From Moorella sp. Hama-1 (lineage in GTDB: Bacteria > Bacillota > DSM-521 > Neomoorellales > Neomoorellaceae), in contig NZ_AP024620.1 of assembly GCF_023734095.1 (NCBI RefSeq), forward strand, positions 678,501 through 742,500: 64,000 nucleotides of DNA, written 5' to 3'. This document shows, piece by piece, positions 1 through 8,332 of the stretch. A program made the position numbers and the translations under genes. The notes under the pieces were generated by a model. The model was not told the DNA's origin. It searched no databases and saw only the letters and a list, made by a program, of their open reading frames with translations. Position 1 is the stretch's first letter; every line of letters starts with the position of its first letter.

Positions 1-405
1 GAGACCTTGATATCCTATTTTTACCACAAGGCCTGTGAGAGTTGCCGGGATGAGAAAGAGGTTGCGGCCGACGATTTTCGTTACGAGGGCCCCAAACCCC
101 GGAGCAAGGAGGCAGCCATTGTCATGCTAGCCGATAGCGTTGAGGCTGGCATTCGTTCCCTGCCCAAGCCCACCCCAGGCCGGATGGAGGGCTTTATTCG
201 CAAGATTATCCGGGAAAAGCTGGAAGATAACCAGCTGGAGGCCAGCGACCTTACCTTCCGGGAACTGGCGGTCATTGCTGAGGCCTTCATGCGGGTCTTA
301 AACGGTATTTTCCACACCCGGGTGGAATATCCGGACGTGGTCCTCAAGGAGATGGAAAGGAGAAAGGGCCGTAATGGAATGCTCCATAAACAATCAGCAG
401 GATGA
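1..405 (+). CDS. C-terminal part of 7TM HD-domain phosphohydrolase (PgpH/YqfF-like), cut by window edge
   Basis: The reading frame is open from base 1 and ends at 405, so only the C-terminal ~134 residues are present. The segment with PRSKEAAIVMLADSVEAG followed by a helical tail resembles the end of the cytoplasmic HD domain of PgpH-type proteins, which are membrane-anchored cyclic-di-AMP phosphodiesterases. The metal-binding HD motif and the membrane segments would lie upstream of the window. In Firmicutes this gene normally precedes ybeY, as here, and its end overlaps the ybeY start by 32 bases, suggesting translational coupling. Family assignment is by recognition of the C-terminal motif and context; substrate is inferred from the family. 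Confidence 0.8.
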   Translation, partial: ETLISYFYHKACESCRDEKEVAADDFRYEGPKPRSKEAAIVMLADSVEAGIRSLPKPTPGRMEGFIRKIIREKLEDNQLEASDLTFRELAVIAEAFMRVLNGIFHTRVEYPDVVLKEMERRKGRNGMLHKQSAG

Positions 406-844
406 TTACCCCCTGGATGAGGAACTCCTGGCCACCCTCGAGGGGGTTCTGGCGGCCGCCGCAGCCGCGGAAGGGGTGACGGGGAACGCCGAGGTGGCCC
501 TGACCCTGGTGGATGATGCGGCCATCCAGGAACTCAATCACAACTACCGCGGGGTAGACGCCCCCACGGACGTCCTCGCCTTTGCCCTGGAGGAGGCGGG
601 CGCTGATGAGCCTGCTTATGAGGATCCCGGGGTGGACAGGCTCCTGGGGGACATTGTTATCTCCGTGCCTACCGCCGCCCGCCAGGCCGCGGAATACGGC
701 CATTCCCTGACCCGGGAACTGGCCTTCCTGGCTGTACACGGCTTCCTGCATTTGTTGGGCTATGATCACGGGACGGCAGATGCAGCAGCCGCCATGGAAG
801 AACGCCAGGAGGCCATCCTGGCTGAGGCCGGGCTGAGTCGCTAA
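374..844 (+). CDS. ybeY: rRNA maturation factor / endoribonuclease YbeY
   Basis: A 156-residue protein with the UPF0054 signature HGFLHLLGYDH near residues 122-132; its three histidines (H-x3-H-x5-H) bind the catalytic zinc. The upstream segment ELNHNYRGVDAPTDVLAF is also typical of YbeY. The family acts in 16S rRNA 3' processing and 70S ribosome quality control in the cytoplasm. Length is normal for the family. The gene overlaps the preceding PgpH-like gene and is followed after one base by dgkA, an arrangement conserved in many Firmicutes (pgpH-ybeY-dgkA-cdd-era). Confidence 0.95.
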   Translation: MECSINNQQDDYPLDEELLATLEGVLAAAAAAEGVTGNAEVALTLVDDAAIQELNHNYRGVDAPTDVLAFALEEAGADEPAYEDPGVDRLLGDIVISVPTAARQAAEYGHSLTRELAFLAVHGFLHLLGYDHGTADAAAAMEERQEAILAEAGLSR

Positions 845-845
845 A

Positions 846-1187
846 ATGCTTAGGAAGCTTGGTGCTGCCCTGGCCGGTATCCATTATTGCCTGCGGACCC
901 AGATCAATATGGTGATCCACCTGCTGGCCATGGGCGCGGTAATCCTGGCCGGCATAATTTTCCGGGTGCAGCCCTGGGAGTGGGTGGCCCTGACCATCAC
1001 CATCACCATGGTTCTGGCGGCCGAGGCTCTAAATACAGCCGTAGAAGTAACGGTGAATCTCTACACCAAGCAGTATCACCCCCTGGCGCGGGTGGCCAAG
1101 GATGTGGCCGCCGGGGCCGTTTTAATCACCGCCCTGGGCGCCCTGTTCGTGGCCTATTTTATCTTTGGACCGCACCTGGGCTTTTAA
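846..1187 (+). CDS. dgkA: Diacylglycerol/undecaprenol kinase family membrane protein
   Basis: A 113-residue small integral membrane protein with three hydrophobic segments and the DgkA motif EALNTAVE around residues 60-67, followed by KDVAAGAVL. In Gram-positive bacteria this family mainly phosphorylates undecaprenol to recycle the lipid carrier for cell wall synthesis. It begins one base after the ybeY stop codon, indicating co-transcription. The ATG start has little Shine-Dalgarno character, so translation is probably coupled to ybeY. Substrate preference (undecaprenol versus diacylglycerol) is inferred from the family, not visible in the sequence. Confidence 0.92.
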   Translation: MLRKLGAALAGIHYCLRTQINMVIHLLAMGAVILAGIIFRVQPWEWVALTITITMVLAAEALNTAVEVTVNLYTKQYHPLARVAKDVAAGAVLITALGALFVAYFIFGPHLGF

Positions 1188-1207
1188 GGGGTCTATCTTG
1201 ACGCATT

Positions 1208-1477
1208 TTGCCGTTACTGTCCGGCAACGTCTTTATCCCCACCACCCCCAACCCCACCTCCGGTTTTCTGCTCCTGGTGCCCCGGGAGGAGGTTATCCCC
1301 ATGGAGATGCCCGTCGAAGATGGCCTAAAACTGATTATCTCCGCCGGGGTGGTCGGCCCCGGGGGCAAAACGGCCGCCGGTGGCGGGGCAGGTTGGGGCC
1401 AGTTGCTAAAGGGCCTGACCGCCGATGGTCCGATAAAGGGTTTTATCCGGCGGGCCAGAAGGGACACCATGGAGTAA
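1208..1477 (+). pseudogene. C-terminal remnant of a DUF502 membrane protein
   Basis: The frame encodes VFIPTTPNPTSGFLLLVPRE, then VIPMEMPVEDGLKLIISAGV, which is the conserved C-terminal block of DUF502 proteins. Full-length members have about 200 residues with two N-terminal membrane segments. Here the sequence upstream of residue 8 does not match and no membrane segment precedes it, so only the end of the gene survives. After the conserved block the frame runs on without recognisable similarity and overlaps the 3' end of the convergent Nudix gene. It may still be translated from the ATG, but it is best read as a decayed fragment. Confidence 0.7.
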
Positions 1478-1894
1478 ACCCCAGTCTCCCAGGAGTTCCT
1501 TTAACCCGCCCGTCAGCGGGTAAGAGGCTATGGCCGCCAGGGGAACCCAGTCAGCGGCGGCAGCATCATCGGCCGGCCGCAGGTCGCCCCATCGGTAGTC
1601 GGCCCAGAAGTCGATGAGGACATAGTGATATTGTATCCGGCCGCTGCTGTCGGTATAAATGCTGTCCAGGACGGCAATGGGTGGGCCGGCGGCAATGGTG
1701 ATGCCGCACTCCTCGTAAACCTCCCGTTCAATGGCCCGGGTCAGGGTTTCCCCGGTTTCCTGGGCGCCGCCGGGCAGGCTCCAGAGCCCCAGCGCCGGCG
1801 GCTTGCTCCGGCGTACCAGCAACAATTTTTCTTCCCTGACAACTACCGCCCCCACGCCTACAAAGGGGTGAGCGGGGTAGCATCGTTCCGTCAT
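1406..1894 (-). CDS. Nudix hydrolase
   Basis: A 162-residue protein carrying a complete Nudix box at about residues 43-65: G-x5-E-x7-REVYEECGI, which coordinates the catalytic magnesium. The N-terminal VGVGAVVVREEKLLLVRR is the usual first strand of ADP-ribose or NTP pyrophosphatases of this fold. The ATG at 1894 was chosen because MTERCYPAHPFVGVG gives a normal family N-terminus; longer in-frame starts up to 2032 would add a low-complexity leader. The gene is alone on the minus strand between two plus-strand genes and converges with the DUF502 remnant. The substrate cannot be told from sequence. Confidence 0.88.
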   Translation of the reverse strand: MTERCYPAHPFVGVGAVVVREEKLLLVRRSKPPALGLWSLPGGAQETGETLTRAIEREVYEECGITIAAGPPIAVLDSIYTDSSGRIQYHYVLIDFWADYRWGDLRPADDAAAADWVPLAAIASYPLTGGLKELLGDWGLLHGVPSGPPDKTLYRTIGGQAL

Positions 1895-2059
1895 AGTTGC
1901 GCCCTGCCTTTCACTTGAGCTTTCCGAGGGTGAGGTCGGGGTCTGTTCCAGCCTCCCTCCACTAACCTTTTTCCCCAGTTTAACATTCCCTGGCCGGACT
2001 GCCAAGAAAACTTTGCCTATTGCCCTTACCAATGGTAAAATTATAGCGGGGGTGGCACC

Positions 2060-2467
2060 ATGGATTATAACCCGCAGGATTTGCTGGCCGCGGCTGCGGC
2101 CGCCAGGGTTAAGGCCTACGCGCCCTACTCCCGGTTCAAAGTTGGCGCCGCCCTCATGGCGGCCGGGGGCCGGGTCTATAGCGGCGGCAATATTGAAAAC
2201 GCCTCCTACAGTTTGACTGTTTGTGCTGAACGGGTAGCCCTGTTCCAGGCCGTAGCCGCCGGGGAAAGGGAGTTCATCGCCCTGGCCGTCGTCGGCGGTG
2301 ACCTGCCCGCCTGTTTTCCCTGCGGCGCCTGTCGCCAGGTCCTGGCCGAGTTTGCCCCGGACCTGGAGGTAATCACCGGCCGGCCCGGCGGCCCCCTCCA
2401 GCGACGGCTTTTAAGGGAACTGCTGCCGGATAGCTTTAAGCTGAATACGAGTGACATATCACGCTAA
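2060..2467 (+). CDS. cdd: Cytidine deaminase
   Basis: A 135-residue homotetrameric-type cytidine deaminase that converts cytidine or deoxycytidine to uridine for pyrimidine salvage. The zinc-binding and proton-shuttle residues are visible in NIENASYSLTVCAERVAL (CAE motif) and PCGACRQ. The N-terminal YAPYSRFKVGAAL is the family's conserved opening. Length is normal. It is followed directly by era, as in many Firmicutes. Confidence 0.95.
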   Translation: MDYNPQDLLAAAAAARVKAYAPYSRFKVGAALMAAGGRVYSGGNIENASYSLTVCAERVALFQAVAAGEREFIALAVVGGDLPACFPCGACRQVLAEFAPDLEVITGRPGGPLQRRLLRELLPDSFKLNTSDISR

Positions 2468-2483
2468 AAGAGGTGCCTGTTTT

Positions 2484-3389
2484 TTGGCCGGGGAATTTCG
2501 TTCCGGATTTGCCGGGCTTATCGGCCGGCCCAATGCCGGTAAGTCTACCCTCCTCAACCGGCTGGTAGGCCGGAAGGTAGCCATCATGTCCGATAAGCCC
2601 CAGACGACCAGAAATAAGATCCTGGGGGTCCTGACCACCGGGGCCTACCAGATTGTTTTTCTGGATACCCCGGGCATCCATAAGCCCCACCACCAGCTGG
2701 GGGAGTATATGGTAACCGTGGCCCGCAACACCCTGGCCGAAGTCGATGTCGTCCTTTACGTCGTCGACGCGGCGGAAGAGCCCGGTGCGGGCGAGGAGTA
2801 TATCATCGCCCAGTTGCAGGAAGTGGGGGTACCGGTAGTCCTGCTCCTCAATAAAATGGACCTGGTGGCCAGCCCTACCCTCGTCCAGCGAGAGGAGTTC
2901 TTTCGCGCCCGCCTGGAGCTGGCGGCCGTACGGGCGGTATCGGCCCTGGACGGCACCAACCTGGACACCCTGCCGGAACTCATCGTTACCTACCTGCCCC
3001 CGGGGCCCCAGTACTACCCGCCGGAGATGGTCACGGATCAACCGGAGAAGTTCGTCATGGCCGAGTTCATCCGGGAGCAGGTGCTGCAGGCCACCAGGGA
3101 AGAGGTACCCCACGCTGTAGCCGTGGTGGTGGAAGAGATAGCCGAGCGGCCTAATAGTTATCTATACGTCGACGCTGTAATCTATGTGGAACGGGATTCC
3201 CAGAAGGGGATTATCATCGGTGCCGGCGGGCAGCGTCTGAAGGAGATCGGCGGCCAGGCCCGCCGGGAGATTGAGTCCCTCCTGGGCAGTAAAATTTTTT
3301 TAAATTTACGGGTGCGAGTCAAGAAAAACTGGCGCCGGCAGGAATTAACCCTGCGCCAGCTGGGCTATGACCGCCGCTCCATCCAGTAG
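2484..3389 (+). CDS. era: GTPase Era
   Basis: A 301-residue ribosome-assembly GTPase. The N-terminal domain shows G1 GRPNAGKSTLLN, G3 DTPG and G4 NKMD motifs. The C-terminal half is a KH domain with GIIIGAGGQRLKEIG, which binds the 3' end of 16S rRNA. The TTG at 2484 was preferred because an AGAGGTG Shine-Dalgarno lies 8 bases upstream and the protein then has the usual length; a GTG at 2451 would give 11 more residues and overlap cdd. The gene sits in the ybeY-dgkA-cdd-era-recO block of ribosome and repair genes. Confidence 0.95.
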   Translation: MAGEFRSGFAGLIGRPNAGKSTLLNRLVGRKVAIMSDKPQTTRNKILGVLTTGAYQIVFLDTPGIHKPHHQLGEYMVTVARNTLAEVDVVLYVVDAAEEPGAGEEYIIAQLQEVGVPVVLLLNKMDLVASPTLVQREEFFRARLELAAVRAVSALDGTNLDTLPELIVTYLPPGPQYYPPEMVTDQPEKFVMAEFIREQVLQATREEVPHAVAVVVEEIAERPNSYLYVDAVIYVERDSQKGIIIGAGGQRLKEIGGQARREIESLLGSKIFLNLRVRVKKNWRRQELTLRQLGYDRRSIQ

Positions 3390-3466
3390 AACACCAGTAT
3401 AGGGCTTTGCTTTTGGGACCAGCCTATCTAGTACCCGGTAGGAGAAACGCGGAAAGGATGACACCC

Positions 3467-3622
3467 ATGGAAACAAGCGAAGCCTGGTGGCATTTATTTG
3501 CCCTCACTGGAAGTATCGAAGCCTACCTCCTTTACCGCGACAGCTTGAAGGGGGGCGGTTTTGCTCCGGCTCCCGATCAGTTGGCTGCCGTCAGTGACCA
3601 GCCAGGCATCAGTGACAAATAA
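3467..3622 (+). CDS. YqzL-like small protein
   Basis: A 51-residue protein with the pattern AWWHLFALTGSIEAYLLYRD, resembling YqzL of Bacillus (W-x2-F-x2-TG-x3-YLL), a tiny protein encoded between era and recO. Its function is unknown. The ATG at 3467 has AAGGA 8 bases upstream; the ATG at 3458 is less well placed. The C-terminal 25 residues are proline-rich and look unstructured. Confidence 0.7.
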   Translation: METSEAWWHLFALTGSIEAYLLYRDSLKGGGFAPAPDQLAAVSDQPGISDK

Positions 3623-3706
3623 GACTAGTTATTGGTTATGTGTGCCCCTTGCCCGCCTGGAGCAGCCGGTTTCGTCCTGGTTATGAGTATAAGAAGGTGA
3701 AGACCA

Positions 3707-4489
3707 ATGCCGGGACTCTTTCAGGCCGAAGGAATTGTTTTAAAGAGTCGTGACTACCAGGAAACAGCCCAGTTGCTGACCATCCTCACCCGTACCCACG
3801 GTAAGATCGAGGCCATCGTCAAAGGGGTGCGTAAACCCTACAGCAGCCTGCGCAGCGGTACCCAGCAGCTCTGCCGGTCCCGCTTTTTATTTTACGCCGG
3901 CAAGAACCTGGCCACCGTCACCCAGTGCGAGGTCCAGGAGATCTTCGCCCCCCTGCGTCAGGATTTAAAACGTATTGCCCGGGCCTATTACCTGGTGGAG
4001 ATAGCCGACAGCGTCGTCATGCCCGGCCAGGTCAACCAGGCCATGTACCTGCTCCTGCAGCAGGGCCTGGAGAACTTGGGGGAACTGGAACTGGAGCCGG
4101 ACCTGGTCTGCCGGGCCTTTGAAGCCCGGACCTTGAAGATCCTGGGGCTGGAGCCGTGCCTGGACGCCTGCGTCTCCTGCCAGGGGGAGTTAAAGGGCAG
4201 CGGCCGGGTGGCCATAGCCCCGGCCGCCGGCGGTGCCCTCTGCCCGGCCTGCCAGGGCCACCAGGGCCGGGAATTCCTGGTATCCCGGGGGAGCCTCAAG
4301 ACCTGGCAGCAGTTAAACCGCCTGAACTGGAAGTTTTTAAAAAGATTGCAGGTTAGCCTGCCCTTGATGCGGGAACTGGGGGAAGTTATGCCGGCTTTTT
4401 TGGAATACTATTTAGATAGAAGACTACGATCCCGTGCCTTTATCAACGAATTAGGGGGTGATCCCATTGACGGACCTGGAAAAAATTGA
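3707..4489 (+). CDS. recO: DNA repair protein RecO
   Basis: A 260-residue recombination mediator that helps load RecA at gaps coated with SSB. The N-terminal OB-fold begins with FQAEGIVLKSRDYQE, and the central zinc-binding site is visible as CLDACVSCQG and CPACQGH around residues 150-185. Length and order (era-yqzL-recO-glyQS) are typical for Firmicutes. The 3' end overlaps the following DUF4342 gene, implying coupling. Confidence 0.93.
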   Translation: MPGLFQAEGIVLKSRDYQETAQLLTILTRTHGKIEAIVKGVRKPYSSLRSGTQQLCRSRFLFYAGKNLATVTQCEVQEIFAPLRQDLKRIARAYYLVEIADSVVMPGQVNQAMYLLLQQGLENLGELELEPDLVCRAFEARTLKILGLEPCLDACVSCQGELKGSGRVAIAPAAGGALCPACQGHQGREFLVSRGSLKTWQQLNRLNWKFLKRLQVSLPLMRELGEVMPAFLEYYLDRRLRSRAFINELGGDPIDGPGKN

Positions 4490-4901
4490 TCAGCTGCGCC
4501 AACGCCTGGGACTCAGCTACCGGGAAGCGAAGGAAGCCCTGGATCGCTCCGGGGGCGACCTGCTGGCAGCCCTGATCCAGTATGAAGAGGGCGTCCGGGA
4601 GGAAACCCAGAGTACCTTGGGAAACTGGGGTACCAAACTCATGGAGCGCCTGCGGGACATCCTGCACCAGGGCAACGTGACCCGCATCAAGGTCAAGAAG
4701 GACGGTAAAACGGTGGCCGAGATCCCGGCCACGGCCGGAGCCCTGGGGATCCTGGGGGTCCTGGCCAGCAGCGAGCTGGCTGTCCTGGCGGGTTTGAGTA
4801 CCGTAGCGGCCCTTTTCAACCGTTATACCATGGAGGTGGAGAGACCCGACGGCCGGGTAGAGGAGCACGCCCTGGTCCCGGAGGAGCAAGTTGACAAATA
4901 G
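4467..4901 (+). CDS. DUF4342 protein with UBA-like N-terminus
   Basis: A 144-residue protein. Its N-terminal ~40 residues (LSYREAKEALDRSGGDLLAA) match the UBA-like fold seen in EF-Ts and nascent-chain binding proteins. The remainder, with VKKDGKTVAEIPATAG and a hydrophobic stretch around residues 90-115, matches DUF4342. The role is unknown. TTG at 4467 is favoured over GTG at 4458 because AGGGGGTGAT lies just upstream of it. The gene overlaps recO and ends before a terminator. Confidence 0.8.
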   Translation: MTDLEKIDQLRQRLGLSYREAKEALDRSGGDLLAALIQYEEGVREETQSTLGNWGTKLMERLRDILHQGNVTRIKVKKDGKTVAEIPATAGALGILGVLASSELAVLAGLSTVAALFNRYTMEVERPDGRVEEHALVPEEQVDK

Positions 4902-4973
4902 CGCCTCCTTTGCTAAATTATTATCATTGAGGCTGGCCAGGGGCCGGCCGGTATCTTTTGTAACGGCGAGCGA

Positions 4974-5006
4974 GCTCCCGTCCCTGGCAGGGCGGGAGCC
5001 TCTTTT
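4974..5006 (+). terminator. Rho-independent terminator after the recO operon
   Basis: GCTCCCG at 4974-4980 pairs with CGGGAGC at 4993-4999, extended inward by CCCT/AGGG, and is followed by CTCTTTT. It lies 70 bases after the DUF4342 gene and directly before glyQ, so it separates the two transcription units or attenuates read-through into glyQ. Confidence 0.75.
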
Positions 5007-5027
5007 ATGAGAAGGGAGAAGGAGTAC

Positions 5028-6011
5028 TTGAACTTCCAGGAACTCATCATGACCCTGCAGCAGTACTGGGCCGCCCGGGGCTGCGTTATCCAGCAGCCCT
5101 ATGACCTGGAAAAGGGAGCCGGCACCATGAACCCGGCTACTTTTTTGCGCGCCCTGGGGCCGGAGCCCTGGCGGGTAGCCTACGTCGAACCCTCCCGCCG
5201 GCCGACGGACGGCCGCTACGGTGAGAACCCCAACCGCCTCCAGCACTACTACCAGTACCAGGTAATCCTGAAACCATCCCCGGACAACGTTCAGGACCTC
5301 TATCTCCAGAGCCTGGAGGCCATAGGCATCAATCCCCTGGAACACGACATTCGCTTTGTCGAAGACAACTGGGAGTCCCCCACCCTGGGGGCCTGGGGCC
5401 TGGGCTGGGAGGTCTGGCTGGACGGCATGGAAATCACCCAGTTTACATACTTCCAGCAGTGCGGCGGCTTTGACTGCCATCCCGTCAGCGCCGAGATCAC
5501 CTACGGTTTAGAACGCCTGGCCATGTATATTCAGCAAGTTAACAGTGTCTATGACATCGAGTGGGTTGATGGCATCACCTACGGTGACATCCACCACCAG
5601 ACGGAGGTCGACTACTCCCACTACAATTTTACCGTGGCCGACACCTCTATGCTGGCCGGCCTCTTTAACGCCTACGAGGCCGAGGCCATGCGGGTGGTAG
5701 AAAAGGGGCTGGTCCAGCCGGCCTACGACTATGTCCTCAAGTGTTCCCACACCTTCAACCTCCTGGATGCCCGCGGGGCCATCAGCGTCACCGAGCGGAC
5801 GGCCTACATCGGCCGGGTGCGCCACCTGGCCCGCCTCTGTGCCGCCGCCTACCTGGAACAAAGGGAGAGACTGGGCTATCCCCTGTTAAAGGATCAGCCG
5901 GTAGTAACCGGCACGGCAACAGGCCCCGGACCGGCTGCCGTAAACACCGGGCCGGCGGCCATGGTGGCCGGCCGGGATGGTAAAGACGCTTACGATATAA
6001 AGGAGGGATAG
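5028..6011 (+). CDS. glyQ: Glycyl-tRNA synthetase alpha subunit
   Basis: The catalytic alpha chain of the heterotetrameric bacterial glycyl-tRNA synthetase. It begins with the family's [20 protein letters not shown] and carries the class II motifs, including the [20 protein letters not shown] block. It is about 30 residues longer than usual because of a glycine-, alanine- and proline-rich C-terminal tail after residue ~287. TTG at 5028 was chosen because AAGGGAG lies 9 bases upstream; an ATG at 5007 lies in the terminator and lacks a good site. glyS starts 2 bases after its stop codon. Confidence 0.95.
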   Translation: MNFQELIMTLQQYWAARGCVIQQPYDLEKGAGTMNPATFLRALGPEPWRVAYVEPSRRPTDGRYGENPNRLQHYYQYQVILKPSPDNVQDLYLQSLEAIGINPLEHDIRFVEDNWESPTLGAWGLGWEVWLDGMEITQFTYFQQCGGFDCHPVSAEITYGLERLAMYIQQVNSVYDIEWVDGITYGDIHHQTEVDYSHYNFTVADTSMLAGLFNAYEAEAMRVVEKGLVQPAYDYVLKCSHTFNLLDARGAISVTERTAYIGRVRHLARLCAAAYLEQRERLGYPLLKDQPVVTGTATGPGPAAVNTGPAAMVAGRDGKDAYDIKEG

Positions 6012-6013
6012 CC

Positions 6014-8098
6014 ATGGCCCGCGATCTGGTTTTCGAGATTGGCACCGAAGAGATCCCGGCTCGCTTTATGAACCCGGCCCTGGAGCAAATGGCCGCCGAG
6101 GCCGGCCGGTTCCTGCAGGAGAACCGCCTGTCCTGCCAGAAAGTCGCCGCCTACGGTACGCCCCGGCGCCTGGCCCTTTATCTAACCGCCCTGGCCGAAG
6201 AACAGGAGGAGCTGGTGCAGGAGATCAAGGGGCCACCGGTTAAGGCGGCCTTCACCGGCGACGGCCAACCGACAAAGGCGGCCTTAGGTTTTGCCCGGAG
6301 CGCGGGGGTAAGCGTCGAGGAGCTGGTTACCCGTCCGTATAACGGCGGCGAATACGTTTTTGCCGTTAAGCGGGAAGCGGGCCGGCCGGCCCTGGCCGTC
6401 CTGCCGGAACTCCTCCTGGCGGTGGTCAACGCCTTAAATTTCCCCAAACCTATGCGCTGGGGTTCCCTGGAGATGCGTTTCGCCCGGCCCATCCGCTGGC
6501 TCCTGGCCCTCTTTGGCAACCAGATCATCCCCCTGGAACTGGCCGGCCTGACTGCCGGTAACCAGACTTACGGCCACCGCTTCCTGGCCCCCGGTCCCCA
6601 CCTGGTAACCGCGGCCGGCGATTACTTCCGGGTTTTAGAGGAGAATTACGTCCTGGTGGACCAGCATCGCCGCCGGCAGCTGATCTGGGAACAGATTACC
6701 AGCCTGGCGGCCCGGGAAGGGGGCCGGGTGGAGAGGGATCCGGAGCTCCTGGAGGAAATTACCTACCTGCTGGAGTACCCCACAGCCCTGGCCGGACATT
6801 TCAACCCCGAGTACTTGAAGCTACCACGTGAAGTAGTGATCACGCCCATGCGCGATCACCAGCGCTACTTCCCCGTCTGGAACGATTCGGGCGAGCTTTT
6901 ACCCCGGTTTATCACCGTCCACAACGGCACCGCCAGCCACCTGGACAACATCAGCCGGGGCAACGAAAGGGTGCTGGCGGCCCGGCTGGCCGACGCCGCC
7001 TTCTTCTATCAAGAAGACCGGCAGACGCCCCTGGCAGCCAGGGTGGCCCAATTAGAGGAGATCGTCTTCCAGGAGAGCCTGGGGAGTATGCTGGATAAAA
7101 CCAGGCGCCTGCAGCGCCTGGCGGTAACCCTGGCCCGCACCTTGGACTTGCCCGCCGAACTGGCCCCCCTGGTAGAGCGTACGGCAATACTCGCCAAGGC
7201 CGACCTGGTTACGTCCATGGTCTATGAATTCCCTGAACTCCAGGGCATCATGGGTTCCTACTACGCTGCCCATGACGGCGAAAAGCCCGAGGTCTGCCAG
7301 GGTATCCGCCAGCACTACTGGCCCCGTTTCGCCGGCGACCGGCTGCCGGACTCCCTTACCGGCATGGTCACCGGCCTGGCCGACCGCCTGGACACCCTGG
7401 TGGGCTGCTTCGGCGCCGGCCTGATCCCCACGGGTTCCCAGGACCCCTACGCCCTGCGGCGCCAGGCCACGGGGGTGGTGACCATGGCCGTGGAGCTGGA
7501 TCTGAAATTCTCCCTCTCAGAGACCATCGCCGCCGCTTACGAAGGCTACACTGCCGGGGGTATCCACCTGGACCAGCCCCTGGCTGCCGTCCAGGAGCAG
7601 CTCACTACCTTTTGCCGGCAGCGGTTGGAACACCTCCTGGCGGAAAAGGGCTATCGTTTTGACGTGATCCAGGCCTGCCTGGCCGCCGGCAGCGACGACC
7701 TGGCCGATGCCTACCACCGTACCAGGGATTTGAGCGCCTTCCGTGAAGAAGAGGGTTTTGCCGCCCTGCAGACGGCCTTCACCCGGGCCTTTAACCTGGC
7801 CCGCCAGGCCGGGGAGCGGTACCAGCTGCGCCCGGAGGCCCTGCAGGAAAAGGCGGAAAGGGATCTCAGCCAAGCCCTGGCCGCAGCCCGGCAGCAGGCC
7901 GAGCCCCGCCTCCAAGCGGGGGACTATCTGGGGGCGTTAAAGACCATGGCTGACCTGCGGGAACCCATTGATACCTTTTTTGCTAACGTCCTGGTCATGG
8001 ACCCTGATATGAGCGTACGTTATAACCGCCTGGCCCTCCTCCAGGAGGTTGTCAACCTGGTTTTCCAGGTTGCCGACTTCTCCCGCCTGGTTTCTTAA
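6014..8098 (+). CDS. glyS: Glycyl-tRNA synthetase beta subunit
   Basis: A 694-residue beta chain, the tRNA-binding partner of GlyQ. The N-terminal LVFEIGTEEIPARFMNPAL and the internal HGxxF/HxRYFP-type segment (MRDHQRYFPVWN) are diagnostic. The C-terminal ~100 residues form the anticodon-binding domain seen in arginyl-tRNA synthetases. Length is normal. It is co-transcribed with glyQ. Confidence 0.96.
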   Translation: MARDLVFEIGTEEIPARFMNPALEQMAAEAGRFLQENRLSCQKVAAYGTPRRLALYLTALAEEQEELVQEIKGPPVKAAFTGDGQPTKAALGFARSAGVSVEELVTRPYNGGEYVFAVKREAGRPALAVLPELLLAVVNALNFPKPMRWGSLEMRFARPIRWLLALFGNQIIPLELAGLTAGNQTYGHRFLAPGPHLVTAAGDYFRVLEENYVLVDQHRRRQLIWEQITSLAAREGGRVERDPELLEEITYLLEYPTALAGHFNPEYLKLPREVVITPMRDHQRYFPVWNDSGELLPRFITVHNGTASHLDNISRGNERVLAARLADAAFFYQEDRQTPLAARVAQLEEIVFQESLGSMLDKTRRLQRLAVTLARTLDLPAELAPLVERTAILAKADLVTSMVYEFPELQGIMGSYYAAHDGEKPEVCQGIRQHYWPRFAGDRLPDSLTGMVTGLADRLDTLVGCFGAGLIPTGSQDPYALRRQATGVVTMAVELDLKFSLSETIAAAYEGYTAGGIHLDQPLAAVQEQLTTFCRQRLEHLLAEKGYRFDVIQACLAAGSDDLADAYHRTRDLSAFREEEGFAALQTAFTRAFNLARQAGERYQLRPEALQEKAERDLSQALAAARQQAEPRLQAGDYLGALKTMADLREPIDTFFANVLVMDPDMSVRYNRLALLQEVVNLVFQVADFSRLVS

Positions 8099-8138
8099 AA
8101 AATTTTGGTTTCCAGGGAGGAAAAAGGCGGCGCATGTG

Positions 8139-8160
8139 GTATACATTACAAAGTATACAT
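8139..8160 (+). promoter_or_regulatory. Direct repeat GTATACAT x2, candidate operator upstream of ccpN
   Basis: GTATACAT occurs at 8139-8146 and 8153-8160, a 14-base period, in the leader of the ccpN-ppsR-ppdK unit. Each copy contains the palindrome GTATAC. CcpN-type regulators bind AT-rich sites of this kind and control gluconeogenic genes, so autoregulation is plausible, but binding is an inference. Confidence 0.4.
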
Positions 8161-8239
8161 CGAGGCAGGGGCCCGGGAGGAATTATTTATGATACCTGGC
8201 TGGTACCAGCAGGGACAGGAAGATGACGGAAGCCAAAAG

Positions 8240-8310
8240 GCCTCAATCAGGAACTGGCGTAGCCAGTTCCAACCCCAGCTCCCACCTCCCAATTCGCACC
8301 TCCAACTTCC
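8240..8310 (+). repeat. Intergenic hairpin repeat, copy 1
   Basis: GGAACTGGC at 8250-8258 and GCCAGTTCC at 8262-8270 form a perfect 9-bp stem with a GTA loop, followed by a C-rich tract with repeated CTCCCACCTC motifs. A second copy with the same layout lies at 22411-22475, also just upstream of a start codon (jetA). The two copies differ by a compensated base pair in the stem. Confidence 0.65.
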
Positions 8311-8332
8311 ATTAATGGGGGAGGAATAGGGG

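Noticed and set aside
4902-5027. T-box leader upstream of glyQ
   Set aside because: Only 125 bases are available, with no specifier loop or T-box sequence; the hairpin is a plain terminator.
4443-5480. 345-codon open frame on the minus strand across recO, DUF4342 and glyQ
   Set aside because: It lies antisense to three well-supported genes, has no family resemblance, and such frames are common in GC-rich coding DNA.
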